A DNA stretch of 64,000 bases from Comamonadaceae bacterium. Its GTDB lineage: Bacteria; Pseudomonadota; Gammaproteobacteria; Burkholderiales; Burkholderiaceae_C. The notes below the pieces were generated by a model that worked only from the letters and a program-made list of their open reading frames with translations, was not told the DNA's origin and searched no databases. The stretch's first letter is position 1. Every line of letters begins with the position of its first letter. Below are positions 36,814 to 45,676 of the stretch, in pieces. The position numbers and the translations under genes are program-made. Location of the stretch: NCBI GenBank assembly GCA_003599455.1, contig QZKF01000011.1, forward strand, positions 1 through 64,000, given 5' to 3'.

Positions 36814-38226
36814 ATGTCCCCACCGTCCTCCCTGCCGGGCGCCAGCGCCGCCGACGCGCGCGATGCCACCACCGCAGCGCAGCCGCCGGCGCGGCCGACC
36901 TGGGGCGAGACCCTGCGCGTCTACCTGGAGCCGGCCAGCCTGCGCATGTTCGCGCTCGGCTTCTCCGCCGGCTTGCCGCTGCTGCTGGTGCTGGGCACGC
37001 TGAGCTTTCGCCTGCGCGAAGCAGGGCTGGACCGCACGACCATCGGCTACCTGAGCTGGGTCGGCCTGGCCTACGCCTTCAAGTGGTGCTGGGCGCCGCT
37101 GGTGGACCGGCTGCCGATCCCGCTGCTCACGCGCTGGCTGGGCCGGCGGCGCAGCTGGCTGTTGCTGTCGCAGGGGCTCATCATGGCCTCGCTGGTGGGC
37201 ATGGCGCTGTCCGACCCGCGCACCGAACTGACCCTGGTGGTGTGGTGCGCGCTCGCCGTGGCCTTTGCGTCGGCCACGCAGGACATCGCGCTCGACGCCT
37301 TTCGCATCGAATCGGCCGATGCGCGCCACCAGGGCGCGCTGGCGGCCACCTACCAGACGGGTTACCGCCTGGCCATGATCTGGGCCGGCGCGGGCGTGTT
37401 GTGGATCGCCGCGCGCGCCGAGGTGGCGCCCGCGGTGGCCGTGGCCGGCGTGGTGGCCGCGCCGGGCGTGCTCTACCAGCAGGCGGCGTGGACCACGGCC
37501 TACCTCGTCATGGCGGTCAGCATGCTGGTGGGCGTGTTGACCGTGCTGTTCTCGCGCGAGCCGGTGCGCGTGGCCCTGCCGCCGTCGAAGAACGCGGCCG
37601 ACTGGCTGCGCAGCGCGCTGGTCGAACCGTTTGCCGATTTCCTCAAGCGCTACGGCAAGCAGGCGCTGCTCATCCTCGCGCTGATCGGCGTCTACCGCAT
37701 CAGCGACGTGGTGATGGGCATCATGGCCAACCCGTTCTACGTGGACATGGGCTACACCAAGGACGAGGTGGCCGCGGTGACCAAGGTGTTCGGCGTCATC
37801 ATGACGCTGGTGGGCGCCTTCATTGGCGGCGCGCTCTCGCTCCGGCTGGGCGTGATGCGCGTGCTCATGCTGGGCGCGATCCTCTCGGCCGCGAGCAACC
37901 TGCTGTTTGCCTGGCTGGCCGTGCACGGCCACGACGTGACCGCGCTGGTGCTGGTGATCTCGGCCGACAACCTGAGCGCGGGCGTCGCCTCGGCGGCGTT
38001 CATCGCCTACCTCTCGGGCCTCACCAACATCCAGTACTCGGCCACGCAGTACGCGCTGTTCAGCTCGATGATGCTGCTCGCGCCCAAGTGGCTCGCGGGC
38101 TACTCGGGCGCCTTCGTTGATGCGTTTGACTACCCCACCTTCTTCATCGCCACCGCCTGCCTGGGCGTGCCGGTGCTGCTGCTGATCTGGCTGGCCACGC
38201 GGCTGGTGCCGGTCGGCAAAACGTGA
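36814..38226 (+). CDS. ampG: AmpG-like muropeptide permease (MFS)
   Basis: Twelve-helix MFS permease, 470 residues from ATG 36814; a GTG at 36745 is an alternative start, but homologues begin near the later codon. FALGFSAGLPLLLVLGTLSF, YAFKWCWAPLVDRLPIP and FASATQDIALDAFRIE are AmpG signatures. AmpG imports GlcNAc-anhydroMurNAc peptides for wall recycling. The protein is slightly shorter than E. coli AmpG, lacking extra C-terminal helices. It is convergent with an acyl-CoA ligase gene, with three bases between the stops. Confidence 0.88.
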   Translation: MSPPSSLPGASAADARDATTAAQPPARPTWGETLRVYLEPASLRMFALGFSAGLPLLLVLGTLSFRLREAGLDRTTIGYLSWVGLAYAFKWCWAPLVDRLPIPLLTRWLGRRRSWLLLSQGLIMASLVGMALSDPRTELTLVVWCALAVAFASATQDIALDAFRIESADARHQGALAATYQTGYRLAMIWAGAGVLWIAARAEVAPAVAVAGVVAAPGVLYQQAAWTTAYLVMAVSMLVGVLTVLFSREPVRVALPPSKNAADWLRSALVEPFADFLKRYGKQALLILALIGVYRISDVVMGIMANPFYVDMGYTKDEVAAVTKVFGVIMTLVGAFIGGALSLRLGVMRVLMLGAILSAASNLLFAWLAVHGHDVTALVLVISADNLSAGVASAAFIAYLSGLTNIQYSATQYALFSSMMLLAPKWLAGYSGAFVDAFDYPTFFIATACLGVPVLLLIWLATRLVPVGKT

Positions 38227-38229
38227 CCG

Positions 38230-39762
38230 TCAGGCCCGCGGGGCGCCCAGCAGCGCCTTGAGCGCGGGCTTCTGCACCTTGCCCAGCGCGGTCCTGGGCA
38301 GCGCGTCCAGCCGGTGCCAGTGGCGCGGCCACTTGTAGCGCGCGAGCCGCCCTTCCAGAAAGCGCTGCAGCACTGGCGCCCAGTCCTCGCCCGCGCCATC
38401 GCGCAGCACCACGACCGCCACCACCACTTCGCCCCAGCGCGCGTCGTCCTGCCCGACCACGGCGCACTCGGCCACCAGCGGGTGCTGCGTCAGCAGCAGC
38501 TCGATTTCCGCGGGGTAGATGTTCTCGCCGCCCGAGATGAGCATGTCCTTGGCGCGCCCCACCACGGTGACGCTGCCGTCGGGCGCCTGCCGGGCAAGGT
38601 CGCCGCTGTGGAAGAAGCCGTCGGCGTCGCAGGCCGGCAGGTCGGGCCAGTAGCGCCGCGCCACGTTGGGCGCGCGCACCCAGACCTCGCCCACGACGTC
38701 GGCGTCCACCGGCGCGCCCTGCGGGTCGCGCAGCGACACCTCCACGCCGGGCGCGGGCCAGCCGCAGCTGCCCAGGTGGCTGCGCGCGTGCGTGGGCGGC
38801 AACGCGATGGAGAAAGGACCGGTCTCGGTGCAGCCGTAGACGTTGCACACCGGCACGCCGCGCGCGTGGCAGGCTTCGATCAGTGGCGCAGGCAACAGGC
38901 TGGAGCCGGCCCAGATCGCGCGCAGGCTGCCCAGGTCGGTGCCGCTCCAGCCGGGGTGCGTGGTCAGCGCCTGCAGGGTGGCGGGCACCTGCAGCGTGAG
39001 CGTGGGCCGGTCGTGCTGGATGCTGTGCAGCGTGGCCGTGGCGTCGAAGCGCGTGAACAGCAGCACCTGCGCGCCCACCGACAGCGCGGGCAGGGTCTGG
39101 ATGCAGAGGCCACCCACATGAAAGAGCGGCAGCACGGTGAGCACGGTGTCGCGCGCGTCCATGCCCTGCACCTGCGCGGCGATCGCCATGTTGGCCAGCA
39201 GGTTGCCCTGGGTGTGGACGGCGCCCCGGGGTGCGCCGGTGGTACCCGAGGTGTAGACCAGCAACAGCGGGTGGCTGGTGCTGCCCACGCCTGGCGTGTG
39301 CTGGTCGGTGTGCGCGGGCAGCGCCTGCACGGCCAGGGCCCGGGTGCCTGTGGTGCGTGCGAGGGCCTGCGCGGCGTCGGCCAGGTGGGCGTCGTGCAGC
39401 AGCAGCGCGGGCGCGCAGTCGTGCAGCACCGCGGCCCATTCGGCCGGCGAGAGGCGGTGGTTCAGTGGCACCAGCACCGCGCCGAGCCGCGCCAGCGCGA
39501 ACAGCAGCGCGATCTGCGCCGGGTGGTTCAGGCCCAGCCAGGCCACGCGCGCACCGGGCTGCAGGCGGGCCTCGCTCAGCGCGTGGGCGATCGCATCCAC
39601 GCGTTGCGCCAGCCCGGCAAAGCTCAGGCGGGCCCAGACGGCATCGTCGCTGTCCCCGCCCGGATCGCGCCAGCACAGCGCGGTCGCGCCGGGCCGCTGC
39701 TGCACCCAGCGGGCCAGCAGCGCGTCGAACGAGGGGGCTGGCAGCGCGGGCAGGGGTGTCAT
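38230..39762 (-). CDS. AMP-forming acyl-CoA synthetase/ligase
   Basis: The 510-residue enzyme has the adenylate-forming fold: P-loop LLLVYTSGTTGAPRGAVHT at about residues 168-186, VYGCTETGPFS, the hinge DADGFFHSGDLA and the C-terminal lysine in PRTALGKVQK. It activates an acid as acyl-adenylate and transfers it to CoA. Its short linker and sequence are closest to medium-chain or aromatic acyl-CoA ligases (fadD/menE-like); the acid is not predictable. No partner genes adjoin it. It is divergent from the OmpR-type regulator, with an 87-base gap. Confidence 0.85.
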   Translation of the reverse strand: MTPLPALPAPSFDALLARWVQQRPGATALCWRDPGGDSDDAVWARLSFAGLAQRVDAIAHALSEARLQPGARVAWLGLNHPAQIALLFALARLGAVLVPLNHRLSPAEWAAVLHDCAPALLLHDAHLADAAQALARTTGTRALAVQALPAHTDQHTPGVGSTSHPLLLVYTSGTTGAPRGAVHTQGNLLANMAIAAQVQGMDARDTVLTVLPLFHVGGLCIQTLPALSVGAQVLLFTRFDATATLHSIQHDRPTLTLQVPATLQALTTHPGWSGTDLGSLRAIWAGSSLLPAPLIEACHARGVPVCNVYGCTETGPFSIALPPTHARSHLGSCGWPAPGVEVSLRDPQGAPVDADVVGEVWVRAPNVARRYWPDLPACDADGFFHSGDLARQAPDGSVTVVGRAKDMLISGGENIYPAEIELLLTQHPLVAECAVVGQDDARWGEVVVAVVVLRDGAGEDWAPVLQRFLEGRLARYKWPRHWHRLDALPRTALGKVQKPALKALLGAPRA

Positions 39763-39849
39763 TCACATTACTTTACGCGAGCCGCAAACCGCGTTCACAC
39801 GGTGCAGCCAGCATGGTGGGCCACGGTATCCGCCGCTACACTGAAACCC

Positions 39850-40566
39850 ATGACATCTTCCCTGCTGATGATTGAAGACGACAGCCGCCTCGCCCAGATG
39901 GTGGTGGAGTACCTCGGCCAGTCGGGCTTCGAGGTCACCCACGCATCCGACGGCGAGCAGGGCCTGGAGCAGTTGCAGCTGATCCAGCCCGAGCTGGTGA
40001 TCCTCGACCTGATGATGCCGGGCATCGACGGTCTGGAGGTGTGTCGGCGCATCCGCTCGCTGCAGGGCGACGCGTCCCGCGTGCCGGTGCTCATGCTCAC
40101 GGCCAAGGGCGATCCGATGGACCGCGTCATCGGCCTCGAACTCGGTGCCGACGACTACCTGCCCAAGCCTTTCGAGCCGCGCGAGCTGCTGGCGCGCGTG
40201 CGCGCCGTGCTGCGCCGCCGCGGCGACAGCGGCAACGCCAGCGTGTCGCGCACCTCGCCGGTGTTGCGCTTCGGCTCGCTCGACATCGACCGCGATGCGC
40301 GCACCGTGCAGGTGGCCGGCCAGCTCTGCGAGCTCACCTCGTACCAGTTCGACCTGCTGGTGGCCATGGCCGAACGTGCCGGGCGCGTGCTCACGCGCGA
40401 CCAGATCATGGAGGCGGTGCGTGGCCGCGAGCTCGAGGCCTTCGACCGTTCGATCGACGTGCACATCGGCCGCATCCGCAACGCCATCGAGGCCGACAGC
40501 AAGGACCCCAAGCGCATCCTGACGGTGCGCGGTGTGGGCTACGTGTTCGCCAAGCAGCAGGACTGA
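39850..40566 (+). CDS. OmpR/RstA-family response regulator
   Basis: The 238-residue regulator begins MTSSLLMIEDDSRLAQ. The receiver domain (residues 1-120) has acidic pair D10-D11 and phosphoacceptor D53 (VILDLMMPGIDG) with the lysine of LPKPFEP. A winged-helix domain (about 140-235) ends RSIDVHIGRIRNAI and ILTVRGVGYVF. TACACT at 39836-39841 could be a -10 box with almost no leader. It precedes its cognate kinase by 28 bases. The stimulus is not evident. Confidence 0.93.
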   Translation: MTSSLLMIEDDSRLAQMVVEYLGQSGFEVTHASDGEQGLEQLQLIQPELVILDLMMPGIDGLEVCRRIRSLQGDASRVPVLMLTAKGDPMDRVIGLELGADDYLPKPFEPRELLARVRAVLRRRGDSGNASVSRTSPVLRFGSLDIDRDARTVQVAGQLCELTSYQFDLLVAMAERAGRVLTRDQIMEAVRGRELEAFDRSIDVHIGRIRNAIEADSKDPKRILTVRGVGYVFAKQQD

Positions 40567-40594
40567 TGCCGCATCCGTCCGGCCTGGCCGCGCC

Positions 40595-41851
40595 ATGAGC
40601 ACCCTGTTCGTCTCCCGTCTGTACGTGCGCATCTGGCTCGCGGTGGTGGCCGCGGTCACGGTGCTCACGCTGGTGGTCGGCTGGTTGTGGCAGCAGGCGC
40701 TGGACGAGGACCGTGCCGAGCGCGAGTCGCGTGTGACCCGCACGATCGTGGTGCGCGATGCCGCGCGCGAGATCGTGGGCGAGGCGCCGGCGCGCGCGGT
40801 GCGGCTTCCCGGCGAGGGCTGGGAATTTGAAGTGCTCATGAAGGACGGCCAGACGCTGTACGTGCTGCTGCCGCGCTCGAACCGGCCCGCTGGCGCCAAC
40901 AACCCCGGGCGACGCGCACCCGCCTGGCTGCAGACACCGACCGGTTTTGCCTGGCTGCTGGGTTTTGTGGCCCTGGCCGTGGCCACCGGCGCCTACCCCA
41001 TCGTGCGGCGCCTGACCAAACGCCTGGAAGCGCTGCAGAAGGGCGTGGAGCGCTGGGGCGACGGCGACCTCTCGACCCGCCTGCCGGTGCAGGGCCAGGA
41101 CGAGGTGGCCTTTCTGGCCACGCGCTTCAACGCCGCGGCCGAGCGGGTGCAGACCCTGGTGCAGTCGCACAAGGCCTTGCTGGCCAACGCTTCGCACGAG
41201 CTGCGTTCGCCGCTGGCGCGCATCCGCATGGGGCTGGAACTGCTCGGGCGCGACAGCGCCAGCGCGGCGCAACGCGCCGAGATCGCGCGCAGCATCGACG
41301 AACTGGACCAGCTGATCGACGAGATCCTGCTCGCCAGCCGGCTGGACCTGCGCGACGCGCGCGATGCCTCCACTCTGGGGCCGACCGAGGAGGTCGACCT
41401 GGTGGGGCTGGCGGCCGAAGAGTGCGCGCGCACCGGCGCCGACCTGGACATCGCGCCCGGCGCCTCCCCCGTGCTCGTGCAGGGCCAGGCGCGGCTGCTG
41501 CGCCGGGTGTTGCGCAACCTGCTGGAGAACGCCCGCCGCTACGGCAACCCCGGTGCTTCGGGCGATGCGCAGGTGCGCCTGAGCATCTTCGCGCCCACGT
41601 CGACGGGCATGGCTGCCGGCCCGCGGCGCGTGGCGCTGTGGGTGGAAGACCGGGGCCCGGGCGTGCCACCCGATCAGCGCGCGCGCATCTTCGAGCCGTT
41701 CTACCGGCTGCCGGGCGCCAGCGAGCGCGAAGGTGGCGTGGGACTGGGCCTGTCGCTGGTCAAGACCATCGTCGAGCGCCACGGCGGCAGCGTGCGCTGC
41801 GAGGACCGCCCCGGCGGCGGTGCCCGCTTCGTGGTTGACCTGCCGGTCTGA
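40595..41851 (+). CDS. Sensor histidine kinase, partner of upstream regulator
   Basis: The 418-residue kinase starts at ATG 40595; the longer frame into the regulator gene is not used. Transmembrane helices at residues about 11-32 and 115-135 flank a small periplasmic loop of about 80 residues. A HAMP-like segment (about 135-190, ending QDEVAFLATRFNAAAERV) leads to HisKA with H201 (ANASHELRSPLARI), and to HATPase with N box NLLENARRYG, EDRGPGVP and GVGLGLSLVK. It forms a standard two-gene system with the OmpR-type regulator. Over 300 gene-free bases follow. Confidence 0.93.
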   Translation: MSTLFVSRLYVRIWLAVVAAVTVLTLVVGWLWQQALDEDRAERESRVTRTIVVRDAAREIVGEAPARAVRLPGEGWEFEVLMKDGQTLYVLLPRSNRPAGANNPGRRAPAWLQTPTGFAWLLGFVALAVATGAYPIVRRLTKRLEALQKGVERWGDGDLSTRLPVQGQDEVAFLATRFNAAAERVQTLVQSHKALLANASHELRSPLARIRMGLELLGRDSASAAQRAEIARSIDELDQLIDEILLASRLDLRDARDASTLGPTEEVDLVGLAAEECARTGADLDIAPGASPVLVQGQARLLRRVLRNLLENARRYGNPGASGDAQVRLSIFAPTSTGMAAGPRRVALWVEDRGPGVPPDQRARIFEPFYRLPGASEREGGVGLGLSLVKTIVERHGGSVRCEDRPGGGARFVVDLPV

Positions 41852-42140
41852 CGCCCGCCCGGCGCCCGGGCACCGCTGGTCTGCGCCGGCAGCCTTTGGT
41901 CCATCCGCCGGTACATGTCCGCATCGGGACAGTTCTTTGATTTCTGGGGATTTTTTCGGGTTTTATTACCCGGGAAATACGGCGCTTTCCCACAAATGGG
42001 GGATGGCCGAAATCCATGCCGCGGCGCACAATTCAGCCGTTGCTGTCACAACATCACAACAACGGATCCGGCAAACAACTTACGTGTCCACAAAACGTTT
42101 GAATCTGGTCTCCCAACGACGTCCCTTCAAGGACTTTCAA
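41852..42140. other. Gene-free region after the kinase, lower GC
   Basis: No gene of either strand fits these 289 bases. They are AT-richer than their surroundings and hold a weak hairpin CGGGT/ACCCG (41957-41961 and 41968-41972). They end at the terminator before the capD stop. A small plus-strand RNA is possible but no promoter could be defined. Confidence 0.4.
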
Positions 42141-42166
42141 AAGCCACCGCAAGGTGGCTTTTTTTT
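42141..42166. terminator. Terminator at the 3' end of the O-antigen cluster
   Basis: AAGCCACC and GGTGGCTT enclose a GCAA loop; the plus strand continues with a long T-run. The minus strand has a shorter T-run (TTTT), so it may work in both directions, ending the kinase transcript on one side and the O-antigen operon on the other. It lies two bases from the capD stop. Confidence 0.75.
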
Positions 42167-42168
42167 GG

Positions 42169-44160
42169 TCAGGCGCGCACGGCGTCCAGGTTGTTGCCGG
42201 GCGAGGAATGCACCCAGTCGACCACCTCCCCGGCGGGCTGGTACCCCTGCACGCACACCTGCAGCAGCCCCCGCACCGCGGCCACGTCGTTGTGCACCAT
42301 GGCCTCGTCCAGCGCCTTGAGCAGGGTCTGCAGCTCACCCCAGGGCAGGCAGTCTTCCTGCGCTTTCATGATGCGCGCGTGCTGGGTGGGCTGGGGGTTG
42401 TCGCCGATCAGCAGTTCCTCGTACAGCTTCTCGCCGGGACGCAGGCCGGTGATCTGTATCTCGATGTCGCCGGTGGGGTTCTGCTCGCTCTTCACCTGCA
42501 GGCCCGACAGCTCCACCATGCGCTGGGCCAGGTCGATGATGCGCACCGGCTCGCCCATGTCCAGCACGAACACGTCGCCGCCGTGCGCCATGGCCCCGGC
42601 CTGGATCACCAGCTGGGCCGCTTCGGGAATCGTCATGAAATAGCGCGTGATGTCCGGGTGTGTGAGCGTGATCGGCCCGCCGTTCTGGATCTGCTCGCGA
42701 AACAGCGGCACGACCGAGCCGCTGGAGCCGAGCACATTACCGAAACGCACCATGCAGAACGTGGTGTCGCCGGGTTCGGCCGCCAGCGCCTGCAGCACCA
42801 TCTCGGCCAGGCGCTTGCTGGCGCCCATCACGTTGGTGGGCCGCACGGCCTTGTCGGTGCTGATCAGCACGAAATGGCGGGCGCCCGCCGCCTGCGCCGC
42901 GCGCGCGCACACCCAGGTGCCCCACACGTTGTTGCGCAGGCCCTGCACCGGGTTGTGTTCCACCAGCGGCACGTGTTTGTAGGCGGCGGCGTGGTACACG
43001 GTCTCGGGCCGCCAGGCCTGCATGATCTGCGCGATGCGCGCCTCGTCCTGCACCGAGGCCAGCAGGGGCACGAGCTGAACGGCGGGCGTGGTGCGCGTGT
43101 CGCCGCCGCCCTCCAGTGGATCGGTCTCGCTGCCCAGCAGGGCGACGAGCTCGCGGTGGATCTGGTACAGCGCGAACTCGCTGTTCTCCACCAGCAGCAG
43201 CGTGTGCGGCTGACAGGCCGCTATCTGGCGGCACAGCTCGCTGCCGATGCTGCCGCCGGCACCGGTGATGGCCACCACCTTGCCGTGGATCAGGCGGTTG
43301 AGCAGCGCGCTGTCGGGCGCGACCGGTTCGCGGCCCAGCAGGTCCTCGATGTCGAGTTCGCGCACGTCGCTGAGCGTGACCCGGCCCGACGCCAGGTCGC
43401 TCATGCCGGGCAGCGTGCGCACGTGCACGGGCAGGTGGCGCAGGGTGTCGAGGATGTGCAGGCGCTGTTCGCGCGTCACCGAAGGCACAGCCAGCAGCAC
43501 GTCGGTCACGCCCAGGTCGGGGATCAGTTGCGACAGCTCGGCCGGGTCGTACACCATGCGCCCGTCCAGGCTGTTGCCTTGCAGGCGCCCGTCGTCGTCC
43601 AGAAAGCCCAGCAGGCGGTATTCGGTGCTGCGCGACAGGGCGGCCGCCAGTTGCCGGCCGGCTTGACCACCGCCGTAGATCAGCACACCCGGCAGGTGCT
43701 CGCGCTGCAGCAGGGTGCGGTACAGGCCACCCAGCCAGTAGCGCACCACCACGCGGCTTAAGCCCACCGCGACCAGCAGCAGCAGCGGCTGGATCACGCC
43801 CACGGTGCGGGGCACGCCGGGCACGCTCACCACGGTGAACACGGTGGCGAAGAACAGCGCATACAGGCCCATGGCCTGGGCCAGGCTCACCATGGCGTTC
43901 CAGCCTGCGTAGCGGAAGATGGCACGGTACAGGCCGAACCGGATGAAGAGCGGCAGTGCCATCAGCACCGAGCCCATGACGGCCCACCAGTGCGCCGGCG
44001 CCAGCTGCACCCAGTGTTCGAGGCGCAGGCACAGCGCAAGCCAGACCGTGAGCACGCACAGCGCGATGTCCACCGCCACGGCGAGCAGGCGCTTGGCGAC
44101 CCGCGGCATGTGCAGCAGCGATGCCGCGGCAAAGCCTCTTTTGTTGTCCCTGATGTCCAT
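42169..44160 (-). CDS. wbpM: WbpM/CapD-type UDP-GlcNAc 4,6-dehydratase
   Basis: The 663-residue membrane-bound dehydratase removes water from UDP-GlcNAc to give the 4-keto-6-deoxy sugar. Four N-terminal helices (residues about 25-130) are followed by a non-catalytic nucleotide-binding domain and the catalytic SDR domain, with VVAITGAGGSIGSELCRQI, and STDKAVRPTNVMGASKRLAE carrying the atypical DMK-class triad region. The ending LRPGEKLYEELLIGD is family-typical. It is the last gene of the cluster, and with the reductase and phosphoglycosyltransferase just before it, probably supplies UDP-QuiNAc for O-unit initiation. Confidence 0.92.
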   Translation of the reverse strand: MDIRDNKRGFAAASLLHMPRVAKRLLAVAVDIALCVLTVWLALCLRLEHWVQLAPAHWWAVMGSVLMALPLFIRFGLYRAIFRYAGWNAMVSLAQAMGLYALFFATVFTVVSVPGVPRTVGVIQPLLLLVAVGLSRVVVRYWLGGLYRTLLQREHLPGVLIYGGGQAGRQLAAALSRSTEYRLLGFLDDDGRLQGNSLDGRMVYDPAELSQLIPDLGVTDVLLAVPSVTREQRLHILDTLRHLPVHVRTLPGMSDLASGRVTLSDVRELDIEDLLGREPVAPDSALLNRLIHGKVVAITGAGGSIGSELCRQIAACQPHTLLLVENSEFALYQIHRELVALLGSETDPLEGGGDTRTTPAVQLVPLLASVQDEARIAQIMQAWRPETVYHAAAYKHVPLVEHNPVQGLRNNVWGTWVCARAAQAAGARHFVLISTDKAVRPTNVMGASKRLAEMVLQALAAEPGDTTFCMVRFGNVLGSSGSVVPLFREQIQNGGPITLTHPDITRYFMTIPEAAQLVIQAGAMAHGGDVFVLDMGEPVRIIDLAQRMVELSGLQVKSEQNPTGDIEIQITGLRPGEKLYEELLIGDNPQPTQHARIMKAQEDCLPWGELQTLLKALDEAMVHNDVAAVRGLLQVCVQGYQPAGEVVDWVHSSPGNNLDAVRA

Positions 44161-44168
44161 CGATTTTT

Positions 44169-44732
44169 TTAGTGGGCCACGCCGTCGCGGCGCAGCACTT
44201 TCACGAACGTCATCCAGAGTATGCGCACGTCAAACCACAGGCTCTGGCGCCGCAGGTATTCTGCATCCAGCGCGACCTTCTGCGGAATCGGCAGTTCGTC
44301 GCGCCCGTTGACCTGGGCCCAGCCGGTGAGCCCCGGCACCAGATCGTGCACGCCCTGCTGCGTGCGCAGGGCGATCAGGTCGTCCTGGTTGAACAGGGCG
44401 GGGCGGGGGCCCACGAAGCTCATGTCGCCCCGCAGGATGCTCCAGAGCTGGGGCAGTTCGTCCAGGCTGCTCTTGCGCAGGAAGGGGCCGATCGGCGTGA
44501 GGTACCTGGCCGGGTCGGTCAGCAGGTGGGTGGCGACGGCGGGGGTGTCGACCCGCATGCTGCGGAACTTGGGCATGCGGAAGATGCGGTTGTGGCGGCC
44601 GACGCGGTCGCTCCAGTACAGGGCCGGACCGGGCGAGGTGAGGCGCACGGCGAGCGCGACCAGCATCACCGGCACGAGCAGCACGAAACCCGCGCCCAGC
44701 GCCAGCAGCAGGTCGAACAGGCGCTTCTTCAC
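44169..44732 (-). CDS. Initiating phosphoglycosyltransferase (small WcaJ/WbaP type)
   Basis: The GTG at 44732 overlaps the stop of the upstream reductase gene (GTGA), giving 187 residues; the extended frame is a shadow. One hydrophobic hairpin near residues 7-30 and the polyprenyl-phosphate transferase motifs FRMPKFRSMRVD, LRKSSLDELPQLWSILRGDM and SFVGPRPALF define the monotopic PGT family. It transfers a sugar-1-phosphate to undecaprenyl phosphate to begin the O-unit. Its neighbours suggest QuiNAc-1-P, as for Rhizobium WreU, which is also a small PGT beside a QuiNAc reductase. This substrate is inferred. Confidence 0.88.
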   Translation of the reverse strand: MKKRLFDLLLALGAGFVLLVPVMLVALAVRLTSPGPALYWSDRVGRHNRIFRMPKFRSMRVDTPAVATHLLTDPARYLTPIGPFLRKSSLDELPQLWSILRGDMSFVGPRPALFNQDDLIALRTQQGVHDLVPGLTGWAQVNGRDELPIPQKVALDAEYLRRQSLWFDVRILWMTFVKVLRRDGVAH

Positions 44733-45676
44733 CGCGCGATCCCCGCCGCCGCCCGGCGCAGGCCCTCGTCCACACCGATGGGGGGCGTCCAGCCCAGTGT
44801 CTGCCGCGTGTGCGTGATGTCGACCTGCAGGCTGCCGAGCAGGCGCTGCGCCACGTCGCCCTTGCCGAGCGCGGCAGCACCCAGACGCAGCAGCGCAGGC
44901 GGCACCGGGATCAGGCGAGCGGGGCTGCCCATGGCCCGCCCCATGCGGCGCAGCAGACCGGTGGTGGAGAGGTCCTCGCCGTCGCTCACCAGGAAGGTCT
45001 GGTTCGCGGCGGCGGGGTGGTCGATGCAGGTGATGAGCAGATCGACCAGGTTGTCCAGCGCCACCAGGCTGCGGCGGTTGTCGTTGACGGCGCCGAGCGG
45101 CAGGGGAATGCCGCGCTGAAGCCAGCGCATGAGGGCCGCGAAGTTGGCCTTGACGCCCGGACCATAGACCAGGGGCGGGCGGACGATGACGACTTCCATG
45201 CCGGTGTCGGCCGCGATCCGGCGCAGGCCTTGTTCGGCCTCCATCTTGGAGATGCCGTACGCGTCCTGCGGGGCGGGGGCATCGGCCGCGGTGAAGGGGT
45301 GGCCTGCCGCCGTGCCCTCGCCGTTGACCTTGACCGAGCTGACGAAGACGAAGCGGCGCACGCCGGCGGCGGCGGCCTGGCGGGCGAGGTGGAGCGTGCC
45401 GGCGGTGTTGGTCTGACGGAACGCCGCGAGCGGGTCTGCCGAGCGGTCGTCCATGATGTGGACGCGCGCGGCGAGGTGAACGACGGTTTGTGCGCCCACC
45501 AGCGCAGGCGCCCATGAGGTTTCCGCATCGATCGACCCCGTCGAGAACGCGCGGGTGCCCTCGGGCGCCTGCGCCGCATGCCGTCCGGCGGCATGGACGC
45601 CAAGGCCGCGGCGCATGGCTTGATGGCAGAGCGTGCGCCCGACGAAGCCGCTGGCGCCCGTGATGAGCACCGTCAT
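44729..45676 (-). CDS. NAD-dependent sugar epimerase/reductase (WbpV/WreQ-like)
   Basis: An SDR-superfamily enzyme of 315 residues from ATG 45676, which overlaps the transferase stop (ATGA). VLITGASGFVGRTL binds the cofactor, FVSSVKVNG and YGISKMEAE hold the Ser/Tyr-Lys catalytic residues. Its position between WbuB-like and PGT genes and next to WbpM matches WbpV/WreQ, which reduces UDP-4-keto-6-deoxy-GlcNAc to UDP-QuiNAc. A C4-epimerase (Gne/Gnu-like) is the alternative. Sequence alone does not separate the two. Confidence 0.82.
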   Translation of the reverse strand: MTVLITGASGFVGRTLCHQAMRRGLGVHAAGRHAAQAPEGTRAFSTGSIDAETSWAPALVGAQTVVHLAARVHIMDDRSADPLAAFRQTNTAGTLHLARQAAAAGVRRFVFVSSVKVNGEGTAAGHPFTAADAPAPQDAYGISKMEAEQGLRRIAADTGMEVVIVRPPLVYGPGVKANFAALMRWLQRGIPLPLGAVNDNRRSLVALDNLVDLLITCIDHPAAANQTFLVSDGEDLSTTGLLRRMGRAMGSPARLIPVPPALLRLGAAALGKGDVAQRLLGSLQVDITHTRQTLGWTPPIGVDEGLRRAAAGIAR

